NCBI RefSeq assembly: GCF_964340395.1
Contig: NC_135552.1
Span: 23,281,181 to 23,345,180, forward strand
Direction of reading: 5' to 3'
DNA: 64,000 bases
Source of the DNA: Glandiceps talaboti
Taxonomy: Eukaryota; Hemichordata; Enteropneusta; Spengelidae
Made by a program: the position numbers and the translations under genes. This document shows positions 51,117 to 63,903 of the stretch, piece by piece. How positions within the stretch are numbered: the first letter of the stretch is position 1; the number at the start of each line of letters is the position of its first letter. The notes under the pieces were generated by a model, which was given only the letters and a program-made list of their open reading frames with translations, did no database searches and was not told the origin of the DNA.

Positions 51117-51531
51117 TACATACATACATACATACATACATACATACATACATACATACATACATACATACATACATACATACATACATACATACACACA
51201 TACATACATACATACATACATACATTTGTTAACACTGCTCTTGGTACCGGTAATAACTGCAGAAATATATGTTTCAATTTCAGTTGAGTGTGCTGAATAA
51301 AAAGTTATGAGAAACTCATACTATCATCAGTACATCACTATTGAATAGAAATCTATTAATCATGACTCTTTTGTCAACAGTGAAAGTCAGCAGTTTGAAA
51401 CATTGTGTCCTAAGAGGTTAGATAAGATGCTGATTGAGGCCAAGGCCTTGGAACAAGATCTGATGAAACAGAAGGAGCAGTTACGTGCACGGTTACAAGC
51501 TATTTCAAAAACACTTCAGACTGTAAGCTGA
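47520..51531 (+). CDS. TEX12-like synaptonemal complex central element protein, six coding exons plus 5' UTR exon
   Basis: A likely non-coding exon ends at 47602 (CG|GTAAGT). Coding starts at 48372 in the exon that begins at 48346. Coding exons: 48372-48463, 48824-48932, 49276-49351, 49550-49705, 50365-50416 and 51381-51531. All splice signals and phases agree, giving 211 residues. The first 140 residues are acidic, Ser/Asn-rich and probably disordered. Residues about 140-211 form an amphipathic helix region with DDILKDMGQQLK, LDKMLIEAKALEQDLMKQ and KEQLRARLQAISKTLQ. Its pattern (E-A-x-A-[IL]-E, then Q-K-x-x-L-R-x-R then a terminal I-x-x-T-L) matches the C-terminus of TEX12. TEX12 assembles with SYCE2 into fibres of the meiotic central element. 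The UTR exon carries a short upstream frame (MADFRLHKFIY). AATAAA at 52040 and 52285. Confidence 0.7.
50755..50838. repeat. (ACAT)n microsatellite in intron 5 of the TEX12-like gene
   Basis: About 20 ACAT units. Confidence 0.97.
50915..51225. repeat. Compound (ACAT)n/(ACAG)n/(AC)n microsatellite in intron 5
   Basis: About 310 bp of ACAT with ACAG and AC blocks, ending 155 bp before the last exon. Confidence 0.97.
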
Positions 51532-52284
51532 ACAAGGTATTCCAGGTTCTCAGTGCCACATGTTTACGTCATCTAAAACAGAAGACGATTTAGTACATAT
51601 TCTGTGTCAGATTTATATGACTTAATAATTTGTATGAAATGTACAGAGTTGTTAAATATATTTTAAGTGTTACAAATTTAATAGATTTTATTCTGAATGT
51701 TTTGTTTTCCTTGTGATGTATTATGGTAGAGAATTTTCCTGCCACCAATATTTCTATTTATTCATAATTATAAGTGATAATACAAGACATACATTGACGT
51801 ACTAAAACTTCATGAAAATAGTATAAATGTCGAACACAACTCATTTTTCGGATGTTCATCGTGGGTTTTCACTACCACAAATAGAATGGTCATAGTGCCC
51901 CCTAGAGGTGAAATGTAACTACTAATATTCCACACGGACATCTGCTCTTTACATAAAATTAGTGTAAGGAAGAAGGGCCAGGTTTCCTGCAACTTTCAAG
52001 TAGAGTTGAAGAGTAATCATTTGTCCGACATGACTGTTCAATAAAAACACTGAATCAGTGACAAAGACATAAGTCCTGTGAAAACTCAAATGATTTGTTT
52101 CAAGGCAAACCACATGACTGAAATAAGGACCTCTATATTATTAATGTCTGGTATGAAACAAAAATTCAAAAGATGTGAAGATGTGATGAAATAGAATGTT
52201 GTTTATTGAATTGTGAAATATTCTTATTGTGTAAAATATTGAAATAAGTGTGTATGTATTGTTCTTCTTTCAATTTGTTCATGA

Positions 52285-52290
52285 AATAAA
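52285..52290 (+). terminator. Poly(A) signal, TEX12-like gene
   Basis: AATAAA, distal of two candidates (the other is at 52040-52045). Confidence 0.4.
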
Positions 52291-54207
52291 CACACTTTAT
52301 CAAATGTATTGACTGATATGTTTTGTATTGTTTATTTGTTGACTTGTGAAAACAATTACATTTTAATTTGTGTGATGAGTTGAAGTTGAATTGTGTTTGT
52401 TGCTGTTAGCTTAGACAAATGCAAGAAAGAAAGGGAACTAACAAATATGTATTTTCCTGCTTTCAAAAAGCGGCTGCTTTAAGAAAATCTATAGTGATAC
52501 ATGTAAGATATGACTGATATAAATTACTTGCTTAGAAGGCGAGGTGAAGTGCGCCGCCAATAATATGTCTTAGTAAACTTTCGTTTTTCATTTGTGTGGC
52601 AGTCGGTTAACGGAGCCTAGATCATCGCGTAAATGCAAAGTCAATCGATATCAATGACGCATTTACTGAGAGCTCTACTTGGACTTTGAGAAGGTTAAAT
52701 AAGGGGGTCGATGTAATATAGTGGTGAATTAAACACTAGTGAGCGCTTTGCTGTGTGATACGGTCCACGAATTGTCCAAATCAACACACAGTTTAAGTCT
52801 TTTCATTGTCGATTTACGGTACATGCACATTTCAGCATTCCATCAACTGCTCAGACAATGAGCCATTTAAACTAAACATACGTGAAAAAGTACATTGAAA
52901 ATGTTGTATGCATGTGAATAATATTTACCACGTTATTAACGACGTAAATGTACACTACAAATAGTTAAAAGTGAAATTATCTACCATCTGGTGGGGAATT
53001 TGACAAAATGATTTATGCTTTTGTCTCGGATACTATTTTTTAATGTTTGACATTCAGAAAATTGTAATGTATTTGTGTAACGTTTCCCATCATGGTGTTT
53101 ACATTACACAATTTCACCCACACAGACTTGACACAAAGGCACACAGCAATTTCATCGCAATTGTGCCATACATAACCTACCCATTACCCGTATAATTTAT
53201 TTGTATAGCCTCGTAAACGTATAACCGACTTTAGCTCACAGACTTTCTCACCCAGCGACAACGTATATCGCCGCAATAGTTAAATTCCGAGAAAAGGAAT
53301 TTGCACAGCATTCATTCTATCTGATTTGTAGCTAGCATAGTCTGAAAACAGTCATTCCAGATACATATCAAAACATTGACCAGCGAAGAACGGACTCATT
53401 AGATTGTTTCCATTTCGACATATCGACTAAGTATAAACGTAGTATCAAGCTCAGCTACGTCTAGCGTCTAACAAACACCTAATAGTTATTTAATTATCTC
53501 TGTCCGCCGCATCGTCCGCGATGATTATACGAGAGCGTCCTAAGTCTGCAGAAAGCAAAAGCACGTTTTTTTTTGTAATTTAACCAGGGTAAATATGATG
53601 ACTACATAATACTTATCTGAAACTAATGGCTTTGAATTCCATTTATCGGTTGCACAAATGGGACATTACAAACAGAGGGAGATGGGAAATGGACTCATTT
53701 TCTTTTTCTAAGATCTGCGATAGTTTATCCTTACGCCGACGGCAATTTTCCAATTGAGTAAACTGGTATAAATAGGTATGCCAGTCTCAATAGCAATTCA
53801 CTGTTAATTTGGACCCAAGTGCCAGTTAAATAATTCAGCCTATATAACTAGTCGTGACGCTTACAATATCGAATCGTTCGTCAAACTGTGTTGAACGGAA
53901 CTGGTTTTGTTTGTTAGCTTTTTTTCTTTTTAACACCGAATATGTAGGATTCACCCCTCAATGCAGTTCATTTCCCGATTTGTTCTTGTTTCTTTTTTGG
54001 CCCTAAATATTCTCGCGAACCAAAGCACATTTTTTTCGCTGACGAAAAAAAAAATAATGACGTAAAGAGGCCAGCAGTTTTACGACGATTCCAATATTAC
54101 AACCCGTAGAATTCATGAAAGTTATGATCATTTTCAATTATCATAAAGACTTGCCAAAAGCAGAAGAAATATCCATTTGGTATTATTAAAAATCAAATCT
54201 TGTTGTT
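52291..54207. other. Gene-free stretch
   Basis: AT-rich, no supported gene or transposon. Only scattered short frames. Confidence 0.5.
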
Positions 54208-54208
54208 G

Positions 54209-54251
<43 letters not shown>

Positions 54252-54277
54252 GCAGCAGCAACAACAACAACAACAAC
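54208..54277. repeat. (CAA)n/(CAG)n microsatellite
   Basis: CAA run with a central CAG block. Confidence 0.95.
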
Positions 54278-54958
54278 TAACTGAAGATAGAAACGGCAAT
54301 GAAATTTAATTTTTTTTAAGAGATCACCATTTGACAGGATAAACAGAAAATAGCATAGGGGAAACAATTAGACTAAAGCTTGCACTCTTAAGGATTGTCA
54401 TGTTAACGATTCATAATATAACAAGGGGGAATGTTCAAAACAGGAAAAGAACACAACATGACCATCTTTCAAATTATTGTGAGAAAGGTACCTTGCACTT
54501 TTTTTTGTTCCAGTCTGAGACTGTATTCTTCCGTGAAATTGAGAATGATGCAGGACAAAGCAACTGTCGTTAGTTTACTTGAACACAATTCATTGCTCAT
54601 ACACCGACAAAGTCCTTGATTTCCTGGGTGATGTTATACTGCGACTCCGGTCTTTGTTCAGAATTTCAATAGATAAGCGGAGTGTTGCCAATGATTGTCA
54701 CTGAAAGAACAGTTCAATCAATCTATATGAGTAAGAACTTTCGAAATCACGAAACATATGGGCACAGTTCCCCCTCGTTCTTCTTTTGAATTATTCACGT
54801 GTCTTACTGACCGTAACAAGCGTCGGAAATAACCACTGTATAAACTGTTAATGTGTCATGCAAGGCTCCTATAAATTTAGAAAATGGGCAATGACATCGC
54901 ACTAGGACTTCGAAAGTCGCGGCCTTGTTCTCGTGAGAAAAAAAGGGTTTTACACCGT

Positions 54959-55494
54959 CCTACAGCTACAGCTACAGCTACAGATACAGCTACAGCTACA
55001 GCTACAGATACAGATACAGCTACAGCTACAGATATAGATATAGATATAGATACAGATACAGATACATGCATAGACACAGACACATACCGACCAGATACAG
55101 ACACAGATACAGGCACATACACATACACATACAGGTACACGTACACATACACATATACATACATAGACACACACACACATACATACATACATACACACAT
55201 ACATACATACACATACACACACACGTACACGTGCACATACACATACATATACACATACATACATACATACATACATACATACATACATACATACATACAC
55301 ATACACATACATACATACATACATACATACATACATACATACACATACATACATACATACATACATACATACATACATACATACATACATACATACATAC
55401 ATACATACATACATAGACACACACACATACACACATACACATACACACACACGTACACGTACACATACACATACACATACACATACACATACGC

Positions 55495-55525
<31 letters not shown>

Positions 55526-55574
55526 AACACATACACATACACATACATATACATATACACATGCACATACAGAA
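54959..55574. repeat. 600-bp compound microsatellite, graded units
   Basis: Successive domains: ACAGCT/ACAGAT, then GATATA, GATACA, ACACAT, ACAT blocks with ACACAT interruptions, ending in ACACAT/ACATAT. Repeat-derived frames on both strands of up to 285 codons are artefacts. Confidence 0.97.
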
Positions 55575-55880
55575 ACAATCTAAGGGAAAAATACTTACCG
55601 AAGTGGTCGTATAGACAACCTGCTATAGAAAGATTTTATGCCCTCATGTCATGTAATAAGAATTCTGTAATAATCAACTTAGCAATTATTGTGTACAAAT
55701 CTTTCAAGTTATTAAAGAAAGGAATGTATTTTATACATTAATTACATTTAATACTGTTTCATTCATGTATGTATAATTAATTTTATTTTCTCTCTATATG
55801 CTGTAAATTAAAATATTTTGCTCGTTTTTTGTAAATGTGCGATTTGGCCCGGTGGCCTTTAAGAACAATAAATATTTGAC

Positions 55881-56003
55881 ACATACCGACACAGATACAG
55901 ACACAGACACAGACACAGATACAGACACAGACAGATACAGACACAGATACAGACAAAGACACAGATACAGACAAAGACACAGGTACAGACAGATAAAGAC
56001 ACA
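55881..56003. repeat. (ACAGAC/ACAGAT)n hexanucleotide repeat
   Basis: About 120 bp of hexamer repeats related to the first domain of the array at 54959-55574. Confidence 0.95.
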
Positions 56004-56515
56004 TGAAACAAAGTGTATGTGTATTTAGTAATCTATCTCACATACTACTTGCAATATAAGCAATAAACACCTACATGACAAACTATTGCGGTCTCATTTA
56101 ATTTCAAAAATGATACACACGAGTGTCATAAACACGAAAAATAAGTGTAACAAGTACACTACTATACATGGTGTATTAGCAATACTAATCTACAGAGTGC
56201 GGGGTTTTCGTTTTAGTTCATGTTCTCTTTATAGATATTCATATCTTATTTTGATCGTCATGACTGTAGTTGGGGTTCTTTTCTTCATATTTGTAACTTG
56301 ATATCATAAATATGCCACTTTGTCATATTTTTGTAATGCTGGCCGGGGACAGGTTTCTTCATTATATCGCGAGCTTAAAAAGTAATGTTTTCTCTTATGT
56401 ATCTGTCCCTCTCTGTACACTATGCTTAGTGTTTTCTCTCTCTTTTCTTACTCTCTCTGCGTTTTCTCCCCTTCTTATCCTCCCTTCCCACTCTTCTCCA
56501 TCCCATACAATCCCA

Positions 56516-56516
56516 C

Positions 56517-56577
<61 letters not shown>
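56516..56577. repeat. (CTGT)n microsatellite
   Basis: Fifteen pure CTGT units following a pyrimidine-rich stretch (56405-56515). Confidence 0.97.
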
Positions 56578-56619
56578 TCTATATATCTCCCATCTCTCCA
56601 TTACCACATCTCTTTCAAT

Positions 56620-57432
56620 AAGAAACACTGATATATATATTTTCGGTATTACATTTATTTCCTGAACAAAGCTGCCACAGCAAGTGTATCAAAGTGGTCC
56701 ACAGGGAAAGAATACAAACATACTATATACATTAAGACAGTTCTTCTAGCACGGTTGCGAAGATAACATCTCATCTTAAAAACTATACATAAGAAACAAA
56801 GCTTTGGCTATGTTGTAATAAAACAAACTACAATATCCTTCACACTATTTTTTTTATGAACGATTCCAGCTTTATTAAAACAGCCTACTCCGACCTATCA
56901 AATCAAGACATTCTACGATAAAAGGTTATATAATGTGAATTTCTCTCCTCGTTACTCAATATAATAACAGTATATATACATACAAACACACATAACGAGA
57001 AGGATTTTTATGGGATCGTCCTTGAACAAATTTTGCAAAGGTAAAGTTACATCAGTGCATGTTTGTTGAGATGTTATTATCTAACTCATTATTGCCAATG
57101 GTGGCGTTTGTATTTGTCCAGGCTTTAGCAGTCCTAGTCAGAGCACAACTTGTATGGTATAACTTCCCCTAGTCAAATTAGCTATAACAATTCGATACTA
57201 TTCTTGATAACTTTGCTTGTTACAAGCAATGAGAACATTCCATACAACAGACCCCTGTATTAATGGAATAAGGGTAACATGTACAATGTCTTTTATTTTC
57301 AATAAACGTGTAGCACATAGGCCTACGTTAACTAAATAACAACTGTGCCGATTCGTGTCTATTTTCGTCTTTCATTGCTGATGAAAACGTTCTGTAGATA
57401 TTAGACTTGTTGCAGTGCACAACTGTCGATAT
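56620..57432. other. Gene-free stretch
   Basis: AT-rich DNA with no supported feature. Confidence 0.5.
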
Positions 57433-57445
57433 CAATCAATCAATT

Positions 57446-57479
<34 letters not shown>

Positions 57480-57729
57480 CCAACCAACCAACCAACCAAC
57501 CAACCAACCAACCAGTCAGTCAGTCATCCGCCCGCCCGCCCGTCCACCCACCCACCCCCGCTCGCTCACTCACTCACTCACTCACTCACTCACTCACTCA
57601 CTCACTCACTCACTCACTCACTCACTCACTCACTCACTCACTCACTCACTCAATCTAGCTAGCTAGCTATCAACCAACCAATCAATCAATATATCAATTA
57701 TCATATCAATCAATCAATCAATCAATCAA
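57433..57729. repeat. Compound tetranucleotide array
   Basis: Ordered blocks: AATC, AACC, CAGT, CGCC, CACC, then about 28 TCAC units, then TAGC, AACC and AATC again. Neighbouring block units differ by one base. Confidence 0.97.
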
Positions 57730-58490
57730 AAATAATTTCTATCACGCCATCCTCCAATACCATAGATTAGATTTGTTCAATGGCACCGAAAGGTTCGTTT
57801 CACACCGAATGCTTGTTTTAACAGAAATGTTTTTAGTTTGTTATTGAAAATGTTCAGATTTTATGCTTGCCTTAAAGAATTCCAAGAAGGTAAAGAAACA
57901 CATAGGGATTGTTCACGAATTTTATAGAAAGCAGATTCGTGTTAGCTGAACAAAGAGATTGAACACCTTAGGTGTATTACGTTTGGAGTAGATTATAGAT
58001 GTAGGTGACAGCTTTGTACGTACCGTGTCTTCTGAAGAGGATCAATATAAACATCCACACAAGTCGTTCAAAATATGGACAGGACTTAATCTTTGGACTA
58101 GTATCGGTGTATAACTTAAACGTTTAGTGTACGTACTGAGATTGGATTGTTGCAAGCAATGAAAGAAAATTGAAAACATAAAATTTTAATTTTTTTAACA
58201 TACAAATTGTTTAGAAATGTACATTAACGCTTGTACTTCTCTAAGCGTGCTGTTGAAAAAAAACCCGGAGGAGCAACTGAAAATGGGACTGATGAATATA
58301 TTATATAATTATGGCTTCGGAATGATAAAGATATTCGCCTGCCCTTAAACTGCATAACTCTGCAAATTAGTAAATTAACTATTCATTTTTCATTCCAATA
58401 AGCCACGAAAGGTTCACACATTCAATGTTGACGGTTGTCTCGATTGGAAAAAAATGTAGGTTTGCCATGTTTTGCTTCTCCAAAACGTCT

Positions 58491-59272
58491 TTAAACCAAT
58501 ATGGACCGTGGTAGTAACTTTTCGTCGTTTTTTATAACTGTTGGCATATCTTCATCTATATTATTAATATCGGTGTCTTCATTATCATTAGTGTCTGGAT
58601 TTGTACTGGAGGGGTCACACGGTGTTGTGTCTGTCTGTGGGGTACTGATTCGTCGCTTCACACTGGTGTTACCTTGCGAATTACAGTACTTGCCGTCGGT
58701 CATCGCCATCGTGATAGTTCCTGGCCGGTCGCGGAATCGTAGACTCCCCGACGCTGGGGCACAACAACAGTAGAACACTTCTTTAAAACGACGTCTAAAG
58801 TTATCACTCATGAAGGCATAGATTATTGGGTTGAGGCAGGAGTTAGCATAGGACAAACAATTTGAGAATAATTGGAACCCGAACATAATCAGGTTTTCGT
58901 GAGGAAATTTTACATCTACTCTCTGCCAAATATTAATGATGTGTATTGGCAACCAACAACCGGCGAAGACGAGAACCACCACGCATACCATTCGTGTTTT
59001 ACGGATCTTCTGACGTTGTCTGGCTTGTTGAGCCTTAGACTGCGTCCTGTAGAAAAGCGAGGATGAATTCCATACCAAACGAAGTATCATTCCCATACAG
59101 ACTGATATGGTTAATAGTGGAGCGAGGTAGGCAGCGATAAACATGTAGACGTACCAGCCGATAGCCCATGCGTTATTCGGCCATGTTTCGATACAAAATG
59201 GCCGATAACCATACCAATCCATTTCAACCACTTCCCTGTACAGTGCAGCCGGTACGCAACAAGCTAGGGACA
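58491..59272 (-). CDS. Class A (rhodopsin-like) peptide-type GPCR, last coding exon
   Basis: An acceptor (TTCTTCTCACAG) precedes 59272, where the frame enters in phase 1. The exon then runs 260 codons to TAA. It covers the end of TM4 (SLACCVPAALY), an extracellular loop 2 with the conserved cysteine (RPFCIETW), TM5 (YLAPLLTISVCMGMI), a basic third intracellular loop (RQRQKIRKTR), and TM6 with the CWLP motif. TM7 has NSCLNPIIYAF, the NPxxY switch. A short helix 8 (FRRRFKEVF) ends at a CCC cluster that may be palmitoylated. The tail is Ser/Thr- and Asp/Asn-rich, about 85 residues. The overall pattern resembles neuropeptide receptors (orexin/NPFF/galanin/allatostatin-like); ligand not determinable. 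TM1-TM3 exons are not found up to 64000. Confidence 0.9.
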
Positions 59273-59368
59273 CTGTGAGAAGAATGAAAGAATAAATCAG
59301 TGAGATGAAAAGGTAGCAATTTGACGGAAACGATTACAATATCATAAACAATATCACCATGTATCATA

Positions 59369-59640
59369 TCCTCATATATCATATCATATCATATCATATC
59401 ATATCATATCATATCATATCATATCATATCATATCATATCATATCATATCATATCATATCATATCATATCATATCATATCATACCGTATCGTATCATATC
59501 ATATCATATCATATCATATCATATCATATCATATCATACCATATCATATCATATCATATCATATGTCATGTCATGTATTATATATCATATATCATATCAT
59601 ATCATACCATATCATATATCATGTCATATCATGACAATAT
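59369..59640. repeat. (ATATC)n pentanucleotide microsatellite
   Basis: About 50 units, decaying after 59550; lies about 100 bp upstream of the GPCR exon acceptor, within its intron. Confidence 0.97.
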
Positions 59641-60520
59641 GTACATATATAATGTCGCTTGTATCATCAATCATAATCTTATACATTATAAATATATGAC
59701 ATTTTATTATACCTGATAAACTTATCATATCATATCACATCTAAAAATATAAAACAATAATTTAGATTTATAGCTGTGTTAGAACAAGTGTAATAAAACG
59801 AAAGATGTTTAAATTGTACAATCGCAACCTTTTAACAACTCACAAGATAAGATCAAACGAGTTAGAAGGAATGGCAACAATATCATTGGGTAAAAGTGTA
59901 CGCGTGAGTACCGAAACTATCGTACTTTTCAGGTCTTGAAGTAAGGATGCCTTCAGTAATTGCATGGGCGAGGGGCAGAGGATTTGTAAATTGTGATCGT
60001 CCCCGGCCCCCGATTAGGCTTTCCAAAAGTGCACCTCCCTCAATTTCCTTTGGGTGGTGGGTTGGGGTTGGAATGCATTTATAATCAGTCACCATATCCG
60101 ACAAGATGGAATGCATGTCTTCAGAATGAGTACCTACAGCATTGTGAACATTCTGAACATTTGTAATCACAGGTCACACATAATATAAAAACCGGACAAC
60201 ATATCTATTACCACTATTAGTCGAATAGCAATGTAAGTTTATATGAAAACAAATGTTATTTCATTACATCACATGCGATGAAACGTCGATGTTGAGTCAT
60301 ACATTGCATAAATCAATACAGACTTGTAACAAGTAAATTACAGGTAACAACACTATCGTACACAACAACTGTATAATATAACACTTTGGCTAATCCTCCA
60401 ACAACGTGGAAAGGCTTCGGCATCGATTTATCGACAACATTGCTCCCATGCGAAAGAATTCCCGAGGCTTTTCTATTACGAGCACTAACACTTTTGTCTG
60501 ATATTCAATCACACGTTTTA
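59641..60520. other. Presumed GPCR intron, nothing recognised
   Basis: No transmembrane exon on the minus strand and no repeat beyond short AT tracts. Confidence 0.5.
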
Positions 60521-60776
60521 CCAGGAGTCGTGAGTAACCTGTGGAGATAAGTGTCTATGTAGAGCGCAGCTTTAACACAGATAAAGGCTTGGGAATTTGC
60601 CGACTAATTACGGAGAGGTGGATAACCACGGTCATCTTTGACCAATTTCAGACTGAAGGAGTACATATACACGATTGAAAAAAAAAAGTGTAGTTTTTAT
60701 TTTTTTGTTCTGTTCAGCCTATCAAACAGAAGTTACGAAATGTCAGGACCTTGACTAGAAATGATGAGGTGTAATA
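60521..60776. repeat. Duplicated segment, copy E (256 bp)
   Basis: Begins CCAGGAGTCGTGAGTAACCT and ends GATGAGGTGTAATA. A second copy with scattered single-base and short indel differences lies at 61922-62174 in the same orientation. Confidence 0.9.
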
Positions 60777-61164
60777 TTAAAGTGATAAAGTTAAATAAGA
60801 CACATTTAATGGCCATATAAAGAGGATCTAGGTACGTTGACTGTTGATATCCCCAATTTTATTTCTAATTATGAATGATTCCATTCACGCTTAGCTGCAC
60901 ACATTGAATTTGGGACATCAGAACTGTACGCTGTAGTCTGAAATTTCATCAACGTTAACTTCATAGTGTTTACTACAGGTCATTACGTTTTGTCGAATTC
61001 AAATCTGCATTCCCCATGACAGCACATTTACTAAAACGTTGTTTTTTACAACTCGATCGAAATGTACAATATAAACTGTGACCTCTGTAAATGTGAGTTG
61101 ATTCAGTGTTTATTTCACGGTAGATTTCCTGTTTGGTTTCAAGAAGGTTATAATTATGGTTTTA

Positions 61165-61170
61165 CATATG

Positions 61171-61202
<32 letters not shown>

Positions 61203-61222
61203 TGTATGTATGTATGTATGTA

Positions 61223-61293
<71 letters not shown>

Positions 61294-61358
61294 ATGTATG
61301 TATGTATGTATGTATGTATGTATGTATGTATGTATGTATGTATGTATGTATGTATGTA
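61165..61358. repeat. (GTAT)n(GT)n(GTAT)n microsatellite
   Basis: GTAT flanks enclosing a GT core. Confidence 0.97.
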
Positions 61359-61846
61359 CACTACTTGACAATACAGGATATCTTTCCAGGTTTTTTATTT
61401 ATTCATAGTACTCAATTCATGTTTAAGTTCCAATTTATCTATATCAACCTTAACTACCGACTGTATTTGTGTCTATCATTGTGACAATTGCTGCCATTAG
61501 TGGTGAAAGCAGACTTTTTATTGGCCTATTAAAAAGTTAAACTTGTCATCCGAGGACCAAATTCTTCAATTTTTAAACCTGCGTGCATGGTGACATCTGG
61601 TCGCCTTAAAGGCGTCACTATTCATCTTGACGAATACACACAGCCAAGCCACACTTTGCGACAAAAATCTACGCAAGCAAATATATCTGCTGATAACGGT
61701 TAACACATTTCGTCGTCTATCTTTGGTGTTTTCAAAGTAAAACTTGACATTAGAGTCACTTAAATCTGTAAAACAGAATATTTATAAAATAACGACTTCT
61801 GACATTGATTATTAAAAGGGGTGGTAAAATTGAATACTTTATATTC

Positions 61847-62249
61847 ATACGCACCACTTTGCACGATGAACATTTTGTTTATTTTATTGAAGAGTGAAGT
61901 ACCGTACTAGACAGTTAACATCCAGGAGTCGTGAGTAACCTGTGGAGATAAGTGTCTATGTAGAGCGCAGCTTTAACACAGATAAAGACTTGGGAATTTG
62001 CCGACTAATTACTGAGAGGTGGATAACCACGGTCATCTTTGACCAAAATCAGACTGGAGGAGTACATATACACGATTGGAAAAAAAATGTAGTTTTTATT
62101 TTTTGTTCTGTTCAGCCTATAAAACAGAAGTTACGAAAAGTTAGGACCTTGACTAGAAATGATGAGGTGTAATACGCACCACTTTGCACGATGAACATTT
62201 TGTTTATTTTATTGAAGAGTGAAGTACCGTACTAGACAGTTAACATCCA
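61847..62249. repeat. Second copy of the duplicated segment, flanked by a 78-bp direct repeat
   Basis: 61847-61924 and 62172-62249 are the same 78-bp sequence (ATACGCACCACTTTGCACGA through GTTAACATCCA). Between them lies the 253-bp relative of the segment at 60521-60776. Junctions overlap by CCA and ATA. Confidence 0.9.
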
Positions 62250-62946
62250 ATTTCATAGCATTTAGTGAATAAAGTATCTGATTTGGAAACTTCTGCACCT
62301 CAGGAGCATAACATGTAATCTGACCTGTAAAACAGTGCAGAAGGACGCACTAAGCATTTTTATCCTTTCATATTCAGATTTCACCAATCAACAGCTGAAT
62401 GCATACACTCTTTAGTTTCTAACCTTTTCTTATATCCCTAAAATGTTTATAGAACATATTCGATACAGAAATTAATGAAGCCACTTATCAGCGCAGACCA
62501 CGAGATTAAAGTAAATGATTTTACCACGCATGCGCTTTGCAGCAGCTGTAAGCAATGTATAGGCCCATTAGAGTTGGAATTTCTTCGCGCTATATACACT
62601 GTATCTGTAAAGACCTTCTGTCACGTACATTGTATAGTAGAGAGTCACACTTTTACATCAAATCCGAATCTTGCCAGCGGAAAAGAACACAATCGTCAAG
62701 AGGACCCGGTAATGTAATGGTGTTATCCGTCACCTGAATCAGTGATTTTAGTGGAGTAGCTGACATGAAGCTACAGAAAGCTATAATGTGACAAACAACA
62801 CCAGCACTTAGCCTGACACACGTCAGATAAACAGACTTCACCTTTATCAATCACAACGAACATAGGAAATTCATTACAGAGGATATCGGTAATTAATTAA
62901 AGTCATGGATCAATTTTATTATTCATGACTTCGTGGGGGGGGGGGA

Positions 62947-63358
62947 TTTGAATCATTGAAGTTGCTTGTATTACTGTCTGGGAAGGACTGGAGGGGTTTT
63001 TGAATCATTGGAGTTGCTTGTACTACCATCGGGGAGTGACGGGGGTATTTGAATCATTGAAGTTGCTTGTACTACCGTCTGGGAAGGACTAGGGTGGGGG
63101 GGATATTTGAATCACTGAAGTTGCCTGTATCACCGTCTGGGAGTGACGGGGGTATTTGAATCATTGAAGTTGCTTGTACTACCGTCTGGGAAGGACTAGG
63201 GTGGGGGGATATTTGAATCATTGAAGTTGCTTGTACTACCATCTGGGAGTGACGGGGGGTATTTGAATCATTGAAGTTGCTTGTACTACCATCTGGGAGT
63301 AACGGGGGGGGGGGTATTTGAATCACTGAAGTTGCTTGTACTACCATCTGGGAAGGAC
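62947..63358. repeat. G-rich minisatellite with two alternating subtypes
   Basis: About eight units of 48-58 bp built on TTTGAATCATTGAAGTTGCT then TGTACTACC(A/G)TCTGGGA. Units end in either AGGACTAGGGTGGGGG or GTGACGGGGGTA. Confidence 0.95.
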
Positions 63359-63902
63359 AAGGTAATAAGACGAGTGAGCCCATTCAATCATGTAAACGTC
63401 TCAATAGTACTGCACCATCAGCTCAGTACGCTGTAGCTCTGAACAACTGATGGACATCTGATACGTACTGATTGATGACAAACATCGTCAAATATTTTAC
63501 GTGCCATCATAGATTAAGATATTGGACTATTTGAATTGTGACCTTGTCTTATTCCTCTTTAAAAGAACAAGGTCGTGATAAAAACAGTGACGTTGACCTC
63601 AGGTGCAAAGTAAGGATAAAGGTCTGTCAACTGCACGTTTCACAAACTAAGTTAAAATCAATGACACCAACCTCATTGTCTGTTTATACCGCCAATCTGT
63701 CACCATTAGGCAACATGGACGATTTCACGAAGTAAACAACATTTTGGACCTATCAAACTGTTACCTGTGAACTTAAAATAGGATTTTCAAGGCCACTATA
63801 TTGAAGATTTAAATTTACATAAAGTAAGGTATATATTATAACATTGATGTTTTATAAGGTTGTCCAGTCAATGAGAACTGCCAAGCCGACAGTCGACATA
63901 GT

Positions 63903-63903
<1 letters not shown>

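Noticed and set aside
62475-62717. 80-codon frame with a C-x2-C-x2-C pattern
   Set aside because: Cysteine spacing resembles a LIM-like start only briefly and is not continued; lies beside repetitive DNA.
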